Assembly (NCBI RefSeq): GCF_023343835.1
Contig: NC_064447.1
Location: 11,118,501 to 11,182,500 of the forward strand
DNA length: 64,000 bases
Reading direction: 5' to 3'
Source: Lagopus muta
Taxonomy: Eukaryota; Chordata; Aves; Galliformes; Phasianidae
Part shown: in pieces, positions 37,601-64,000 of the stretch
Position numbering within the stretch: position 1 is the first letter of the stretch
Layout: every line of letters begins with the position of its first letter
Program-made: the position numbers and the translations under genes
Notes under the pieces: model-generated
The model's input: only the letters and a program-made list of their open reading frames with translations
Told to the model about the DNA's origin: nothing
Database searches by the model: none

Positions 37601-39494
37601 ACCTCAGCGGTCCCAAACGGAGCACAGCATCGCTTTGCTTGGATAGAAAAACACACAAAGTTGTGTTTAAAGGATGGTTTTCCTCCTCCAGCCCCAAGAG
37701 AGGGAAAAGGGGCTCCTCCTCTTCACCCGGAGCTGTGGGAACTTGGGGGGCAGGGGGGGGGTTGGGGGTCCAGGTGCCGTGCGGCCCAACGCTGCTACAG
37801 CTCTGCGACACGGAGCTCATGGACCGCTTTGGACTGCCGAGAGGAAAAAGGGAGAGGGGGAAAAAGAAAGAGGAGGAAGAGGGAGGAAAACGAGCTACAC
37901 TTGTAACCTGATTACAGCAGCCAGCTATGTGTGCGAAATCACAATGCGGCTCTATAATTAAATCTCCCTTTCCCCCCTCCTGCCGCGCTCTTTCCTCCAG
38001 CAGGCGCGGTACAAAAGCCGTCGTTAGGACACGGCATTCCAGCTCCGACCAGAAGGGAAGGTTTTGTCTATCGCTGCTGGGATCGTCTTGAAGGAAATCG
38101 TCGTTAGGAGCCGGGTGCCGCCGGCTGGAAGGCTTTGTTGGGTGCAGGGCTCTGCTGGAGGAGCTGTGGGTGCTGTGGGGCTGTGCAGGGCGAGTGGGGG
38201 GGGGAAACGGCCCCGGGAGAGCTGTGGGGCGGCCAGGAGCCGGGGGGGGGCTGCATTGGGCATGGGGACCCTCCTGCAGCCCCTGGTGCCTGGGTCAGAT
38301 GGTGTCTGCCCCAGCAGGTGTTGTTTTAGCATCACCTCGGTACCCAGCGGTGCTTTGGTGGGCGCCGTGGGGATAAGGGAGCCAGAAGAACTGCTGGGTG
38401 TGGGGAATGCTCCTGCAGTGTGCTTTTCCCAAAGGTTTCAAGGCACTTGGTTTCTGGACCCAGTGGCCCCACAGCTGGCCATGTGGAGACGCCAAGGATG
38501 GGCTCAGCTCGGGGACCCTGCGGTCACCGCCTTGCCATTAGGGACACTGGTTTGCTGGGTGCTCTGTCCCCACCTGTGTGACACCTGAGCTGGGTGGCAG
38601 CTGTAGGTTCAGCCCCAGCGGCCCATTGCCCCGCAGGCAGGTCTGTGCTTGTTGCTCTGGGATATTTTTGGGGACAGGTTTTGTTTCCCATCTCTTTCCC
38701 TCCGGTCAGCAGAGGCATTTACGAGCTGGAAGAACGCAACGTGGGGAGGCAGATGGTTTCACCGTGCTTTCAGATGGCGATGGCAAAGTTTGGGGTGCAC
38801 GCGCAGCAGCGAGAGCCACGCAGGGACAATCTGCAGGGGAAGGGACAGCTCTGAGCATCAGCGCCATCGGTGCCCACATCTCTTCATTTGGGGACATCGC
38901 CCTCGGTATGGCACAAAGCCAGACCCCACGCTTGTCCCCATCCCCTGCAGCCCTGCATTTCCAGCTCCCCAGGGCTCAGTGGGTTGCGGTGTGCGGCAGC
39001 GAGGTGAATTTTAAGAAGGACGGAGCAAAGGTGACCAGCTCCATGTCCAACTGCTCAACTTCCCCCCCCCTGCATCTCCTCACCGAGTCGATGCTTCAGG
39101 ACCTCCAAACCTGAGCTGTTCCTATCTCCCCACCATTCCTTCCCCACCGGAGAGGCTGCAGATGTTTCCCGTGCTCAGATATTTGGTGTGCACACAGGAG
39201 CCGCGCTCAGCTCGCTGCGCTGCTGCGGATTGCTGCTCACAGCTCTGCATTCCCCACTGCTTGGACACAGCCTGCGTTAGAGCCACACAGCAGGCTGTGG
39301 GTTTGGGGCATCTCCCATGCGTTTCTCTCCTAAACCATCACATCTGGCCCTCCAAAAACTGGGGGCTGCCTTCTCCTCGCCCCGCAGCCCAGTTCTGGTT
39401 AGGACCAGCGGGCACAAATCACAGCCCCGGGACTCACGTTCAGCTCAGAGCATCCCTGTGCCAGCATGTGTGTTTTTCTCATGATTTTGCACTT

Positions 39495-39562
39495 TAAAAA
39501 AAGAAAAAAAGCTTTTTATTGGATAAAAGGGTAACGAAAAAAAAAAGAAAAAAAAAAAGGAG
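39495..39562. repeat. A-rich simple sequence
   Basis: Two poly-A/AAG stretches flank a short unique segment. No retroelement sequence precedes them, so this is simple sequence rather than a recognised LINE tail. Confidence 0.7.
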
Positions 39563-40100
39563 AATCAAACAGCCCCGCAGCTGGGATTGATGGAGAACGC
39601 CATCCCACACTGCTGGGAATCCCACATCCCGGCTGTCCCCCACACCGGGCTGCCCAGGACCCCCCTCCGTCCGTAGGGCTGCGTCACAGATCCCATTTTG
39701 CCTTCCAGCCCCTCTCTGGTGTTTTATATGGGGGAAAGGGCCTCCAGCGCCGCGCCGGGGATGAGGAAATGGGGCAGAGCCGTGCCAGCTCCGTCCGTGC
39801 GTCCGGCTGATTTATGGCTGCATTGCTAAATCCGGGCGCTGACTGCACGCGTTAAATATAGCTGCAAACAGCCTGCAAACGTGCGGGCAGCGCGGCACGG
39901 CTCGGCACCGCTGTGCTGTGTGTGCGGGGGGGGGGGGGGGCAGCCCCAAAGGTGAGCGGCTCCCCGTGATTTGGGGGTGGGGGGCGGGGGGAAGGATGGT
40001 GGTTGTGTTCCCATCCCACCCCAAAGTCCTACCTGTGTGTGCTGGGGGGGTCAGGGCTGTGATGCGTCCTGCCTGCTCCGCTCTGCTTCCATTGGGGGGG

Positions 40101-40420
40101 GTAAAAGGGGGAGAAAAAAGGGGAAAAAAAGGGAAAATAGGGGGAAAAAATGGGGAGAGGATAATGGGGGGGGGGGGGGAAGGGGAAATGAAGGGAAAAA
40201 ATGAAGGGGGGGAAAAGGGGAAGAGGGGAAATGGAAGGGGGGGAAAAAATAGGAAAATAGAAGGGGAATAAAAAAGAGGAGAAAAAGGGAAAAAATAAGG
40301 GAAAAGGGGAATAAAATGAGGGGGGAGAAAAAAAAAAAAGGAAAAATGGGGGAAAAAATCGAGAATAATGGAGTATGAACGGGGAAAATGGGGAATAAAG
40401 TGCTAAAAAATAAAATACGG
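40101..40420. repeat. Polypurine tract upstream of TNRC18 (about 320 bp)
   Basis: The + strand is almost entirely G and A with rare T: alternating G-runs and A-runs such as gggggaaaaaa. Such homopurine tracts can form triplex (H-DNA) structures and the G-runs can form quadruplexes; this is inferred from sequence only. Confidence 0.93.
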
Positions 40421-40440
40421 ATTTTTTTTTTTTCCTTTTA

Positions 40441-41450
40441 AAAGTAAATTAAGCGGCGTAAAACGAAAGGGGGGAGGGGGGCGGTCCGTCCGGGCGGCGG
40501 CGACAGAACGAAATGAAACGGGGGGGGCGAACGGGGGGCGCTGGGCGCTGCTGGCGGCGCGGGCGCGGGGCGGCACAAAATGGCGGCGGAGGAGGAGGAG
40601 GGGACGGGGGGGGGCGGGTTTTATTTTCCTCGGATTTTTAATTATTATTTTTATTATCCGCCATTTTTAACGAGCGCAGCCACCCCCCCTTCCCCTCCCC
40701 CCCCCCCCCCTCCAACCCTCCCCTTCTTTTTAATAAAGGCGACGCGCTCGCGTGTTCCTAATGACAAAAGGAATCCCGCGCACAACGCAGCACTCCGTCC
40801 TCCCGGCGCTTCTGCCCTCAGCGCGCCGCTTTCGGGCTGAAAAAACTCCGCTTCGGTGACCGGCGCCCCCCGCTTCGCCCCTCATTTCTATGTTTGAAAG
40901 CGGGGGGGGCACGGAGGGTTCGCCCCCCACAGCCGCTCCCCCTCAAAGGGCGCTTTGTGCGCGGCGGGGCCGTGGGAGAGGGCCGGCCGCCCGTTCCCTC
41001 CTCAGCGCCCGGGGGGGTGGGGGGACGTTCTTCTCTCCCCCTGCGCGGGGGCGGGCCGCGGGGGGCCTGGAAACGGCGGACAGCGGCGGTGGACTGAGAG
41101 CAGAAGGCGGCGGTGGGGGGGCCTGGAAACGGCCGCCTGTTTACCCACGGCTGAGCGGGCGTGCCGGACGGCCAATGGGACGGCGGAAAGCAGCTCGGAT
41201 CCCGCCCCCTCGGGGGGGGGCGCGGCTCGCGGAGAACAATGCGTGTTTCACGGCCCCGGCGCCGCGCTTTCCCCCCCCCTTTCCCTCCCTCTCCCCGTTC
41301 TCCCTTTATTTTCCTCCCCCTCCCCCTCCCCCCTCCGCCGCCGCTTTTTTTTTTCCCTCCCCTAAGCGCCGCCGATTGCCGCGCGCGCGCGGGGCCGCTC
41401 TCCGTCTGCGCCGCCGCGGTTGCGGATCGCGCCCGATGCCGCTCGGCGGG
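40441..41450 (+). promoter_or_regulatory. TNRC18 CpG-island promoter
   Basis: Very CpG-rich, TATA-less DNA directly before the proposed leader exon. A YY1-like AAAATGGCGGC lies at 40577-40587. CpG density stays high through 41600 and returns around 42740-43200 and 43380-43650. The transcription start is not resolvable and may be dispersed. Confidence 0.75.
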
Positions 41451-41586
41451 GCCGTCCCGGCGCTCCATGGCGCGGCCGCCGCGCCGCCGCCCCCCCGCCC
41501 CTGAGCCCCGGCCGCCCGCACCCCCCGCCGGGCCCCGGCCCGCCGCGCCGCCGCCATGGGCCGCGAGCAGGCGGCCTGAGCGCCAG
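41451..41586 (+). other. TNRC18: TNRC18 non-coding leader exon (5' boundary uncertain)
   Basis: The GC-rich stretch ends in a good donor (gcgccag then gtagga at 41587), consistent with a 5' leader exon spliced to 43183. The 5' edge given is arbitrary because the start site is unknown. It contains a 7-codon upstream ORF in optimal Kozak context. Confidence 0.55.
41556..41579 (+). CDS. Upstream ORF MGREQAA in TNRC18 leader
   Basis: GCCGCCATGG is a perfect Kozak match, followed by seven codons and TGA at 41577-41579, just before the leader-exon donor. If this exon is in the mRNA, scanning ribosomes should start here often. That would reduce initiation downstream unless they reinitiate. Confidence 0.5.
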   Translation: MGREQAA

Positions 41587-43182
41587 GTAGGATCCGCGGC
41601 GGCTCCGCGCCCCGCTCGCTTTCCTCCCCGGTTCCCGTTTTCTCCCCCCGGTTGTTATTTGCGGGACGTTTCCCGCCGCCGTTCCTCTCCTCCCGCTCTG
41701 TCCCGGCTCCCGTTCGTAGCGCTGTGTTTTCCGCCTCCCGCGGGTTCCGTTCCGCCGCTCTTTTTCAGCGCTCGTTTTTGCTCCCCTGCCCTTTTTGCTC
41801 TCTCCCTTCTTCTTTTCCTCATCTTTCTTATTTTCCCCGTTTCAGTTTTTTTTTTTCCCCCCGTTTTATTTCCTTTTTTCCCCCTTTTCTTCGCATTTCT
41901 CCCCCGTACTTTCAGTCTTTTTTTACATCCGCTTCTTTTATTCCTTTTTCTCCTTTCATTTCCATTTTCTTTCCCTTTCTCTCATTTTCCCACATTCTTT
42001 TCCTTATTTTTCGCCTCCTCTCTCATTCACCTTCCATTTTTCTGCTTTTCTTCTCCCCGTCTTCTTTCCGTTGCTCTAAATCGACTTTTTTCCTCTTTCC
42101 CATTTTCCTCCCATTTCTTCCCATCTTGTCCCCCTTTTTTTCTTTTCCTTCTTTTTTTTCCCCTTTTTTCTTTCCTTCGTTTTTTTACCCTCTTTTCTAC
42201 TTTCTTTTTCCTTTCATTTTGTTCCGTTTCTTCCTTTTTCCCCCCCTTTCTCCTTTTTTTCCCCTTTCCTGTTTTCCCCCTTTTTTCTCCTTCCCCCCTT
42301 TTTTTCCTCTTTTTCTCTTCTTTTCGTACACTTCCCCCTTATTCTTCCCCCGTTTCTCCCCTTTTTCCCTCTCCCTTTTTTTCTTCTCCCGTTTCTCCCC
42401 TTTTTTTTTCTTCCCCCGTTTCTCCCTCTTTTTCTCCCCTTTCCTCCCTCTTTGCCTCGTTTTTTTTCCGTTCGCTCCCCACATTTTTTTTCGCCTTTTT
42501 TCCTTCCCGCTTTTTCTCCTTTTTTCTTAACCTTCTTTCACCTTTTTCCCCTTTTTTTTTTCTTCGCCTTTTTTCCTTCTCGTTTTTTCGTCTTTTTTTC
42601 CTCCCCCCGCCTTTTTTTTTCTTTTTTTTTTTTTTCTTCGATCTCTTTCCTTCTCCCCCCCGATTTTTTCCCCTTTTTTTCCCCTCCTTTTCCCTCTTCC
42701 AACCCTCCCCCCGCTTTTCTCTCCATTTCCCCCCGCTTTGTTTCCCTACGAACCCCCTCGGATCCCGGCGGAGCCGCCTCCGTGTGCCCGCAATGGTGCA
42801 AACAGGTCGGAGCGCTGCGGCCGCTCTGCTCCCGTCCCGGCTGCTGCGGCCCCGCAACGGAGCCGTTCGTACGGAACGATCCGAAAGAGAGAAAAAGATT
42901 TAAGGAGGATATTTCTGTATCTTCTCCTTTTTTTTCGCTCCCCGGCGGTGCCGCGCTGTTCCGCTCCGCGGGGCGGCTCCGCTGCGCGCCATTATTGCCG
43001 TTATTTTTTTCTCCCCTTTTTTTTTTTTCTCCTTTACTCTTCCATCCCTCTCCATAATTCCTGCCTTACATTCCCGTCGTCTCTTCCCCCGCCTTTAAAC
43101 CCCCCTTCCTCTACTCTCCGTTCCCCGGGCGGCTCTGGCGGCCGCTCTCCCGTTCTCACCGCCGCCCGCTCTCTCTCCGCAG
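41587..43182 (+). other. TNRC18 intron 1, pyrimidine-rich
   Basis: GT-AG intron (gtagga ... ctccgcag) composed mostly of a T/C tract, then a CpG-rich segment near 42740-43000. The long open frames through it are low-complexity Phe/Ser/Pro and are not genes. Confidence 0.6.
41760..42735. repeat. Polypyrimidine tract in TNRC18 intron 1 (about 1 kb)
   Basis: The + strand is overwhelmingly T and C with only scattered A or G, in irregular TTTT/CCCC blocks rather than a clean tandem unit. This is unusually long for a vertebrate intron. Confidence 0.95.
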
Positions 43183-43220
43183 GCAGCACCGAGCCGGGGG
43201 CTGGCACCCTGCACCGCGCC

Positions 43221-43259
43221 ATGGCACGCTCGGACGCCTTGTTCTTGAAAACCGTCTGA
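43221..43259 (+). CDS. Upstream ORF MARSDALFLKTV in TNRC18 exon 2
   Basis: An ATG in good context (gcgccATGG) opens 12 codons ending in TGA at 43257-43259, about 160 nt before the TNRC18 start codon. This would be a second leader ORF; the evidence is context only. Confidence 0.4.
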   Translation: MARSDALFLKTV

Positions 43260-43416
43260 TTTTTTGGGGGGGAGAAGAGGCAGAAGAAGAAAGAGAGGAA
43301 AAAAAAAGAAAAAAAAAAAAAAAAAAAAGGAGGGGGGGGGGGGCGGCGGGAGGAGAAAAATCGGCGGAGAGCACCGAGAGCGATCCGGGAGACTCCTGGA
43401 AGCCGGCGAGCGGATG

Positions 43417-63229
<19,813 letters not shown>

Positions 63230-64000
63230 GTAAGGCTGGAATTTGGGGAAGATGGGAAAATGGCAGGGTCGCTGCACAGGGTCGTACTTGGGGAAAGCAT
63301 CTCGGATGCAGCGGGGTCTCGCCGCGGCGATGGTCAGGGAGGATGGTCTCACATCAGTGGTGTGGAAGCGTTCGACATCAGCACGGCCTCACGGTGGGAA
63401 GGCGATGCCAGCCCATGTGTCTGCATGTTGGCTGTGGGTAGGACAGGCTGAGTGGAGTGGTGTTGAGCGCTCGGTGTCAGGAGCGTGTCCTTGTGCCCGT
63501 TCAGGAGGACAGAGCAGGAGGGTGCCGTGGAGCTCATGGCAGGGATGCTGGTGTCAGAAGCTGGAAGGATAGGGCTGGTCCAGGTTTTCCGTTTTCTCGG
63601 GCCTTTCTGCCGCAGTTCTTGTCTTCACCTCCTGTTCCTCTCATCAGTGGGAGTTGGTTTGGCCTGGCCTCTCTCTTTCCAGTGTCTGGGTCATTCTCTT
63701 TTCTCCTTTTTTTCTCTTGTGCGAGTCCAGCCGATCTTGTTTGGATACCTGGATCTCAATTGGCCATCTGACCATCCTTAGATGGCTAAGCCTCTCCAAA
63801 GGGAGGGCATCTCCAAGCTGCCTCCCCATTCAATGTATATTTTGTGCAAATATCCTTCTCAGTCAGATTCAGGTGCCCAGCTCCCACTGACTGCGTGCTT
63901 CTGAAGATCTGTCCTCTTGGTGGCTCTGTTTTGCTCCTCGTGTTCGGATGGCTGAGCAGGCTGGAGGCATCCAGAGGTGGCTGAAGCTGTGCATGTGTGC
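63230..64000 (+). other. TNRC18 intron running off the window
   Basis: Begins gtaagg. I do not see the next TNRC18 exon (human continues SSKSLLTSDDYELGAG), so it should lie downstream of the window. Confidence 0.8.

Larger units (their letters stand above)
24170..40440. other. Intergenic region between FBXL18 and TNRC18
   Basis: About 16 kb with no gene I can support. Both strands carry many overlapping open frames because the region is GC-rich. None matches a known family, has coherent splice sites or extends a neighbouring gene. Contents noted separately are CR1 fragments, minisatellites, homopurine tracts and AT-rich islands. An upstream non-coding exon of TNRC18 or a long non-coding RNA could be hidden here. 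Confidence 0.65.

Noticed and set aside
40580-40840. A short frame MAAEEEEGTGGGG starting in a YY1-like motif upstream of TNRC18
   Set aside because: It runs through poly-T/C sequence with no donor joining TNRC18 in frame that I can support. The ATG is more likely part of a YY1 site.
41161-42903. A 580-codon open frame rich in Phe, Ser, Pro and Leu on the + strand
   Set aside because: It is the translation of a T/C tract plus CpG promoter. Other frames and the complement are equally open, and it crosses the leader-exon donor. No protein family looks like this.

Overview
This window is vertebrate nuclear DNA, almost certainly from chicken (Gallus gallus) or a very close galliform. The evidence is spliced genes with GT-AG introns, several CR1 LINE fragments (the dominant avian retroelement), and a cytoplasmic beta-actin 3' UTR that opens with the 54-nt chicken beta-actin zipcode. 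All three genes lie on the + strand in the order ACTB - FBXL18 - TNRC18. From memory, this is the gene order of human 7p22.1.

Region by region: (1) 1-2070 holds the last three coding exons (exons 4-6) and the full 3' UTR of ACTB; the window starts inside intron 3. (2) 2071-6060 is intergenic with no supportable gene. (3) 6061-24165 is FBXL18, an F-box/LRR ubiquitin-ligase adaptor. It has a TATA-less CpG promoter with three YY1-type motifs and five coding exons (711 residues), the last after an 11.1-kb intron. (4) 24166-40440 is intergenic, GC-rich and repeat-laden. It holds CR1 fragments, two related 13-bp-core minisatellites, polypurine stretches, and some AT-rich islands that could be regulatory. 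(5) 40440-64000 is the CpG-island promoter and the 5' half of TNRC18, a large chromatin protein. I place one non-coding leader exon, a start exon, and eleven further coding exons reaching an AT-hook; the gene continues beyond the window.

The genes are functionally unrelated (cytoskeleton, protein turnover, heterochromatin) and each appears to have its own promoter. The neighbourhood looks like conserved synteny rather than a co-regulated cluster.

I see no novel enzyme system, prokaryotic island, CRISPR array or viral genome. The items most worth checking are: two poly-C runs that break the TNRC18 start-exon reading frame; an expected second TNRC18 coding exon that I cannot find; a degenerate 22-23-bp tandem array of about 1.07 kb just after that start exon; two 13-bp-core minisatellites about 1 kb apart sharing one core; long polypurine and polypyrimidine tracts flanking the TNRC18 promoter; alternative FBXL18 N-termini; and a CR1 element ending about 60 bp before a TNRC18 splice acceptor.
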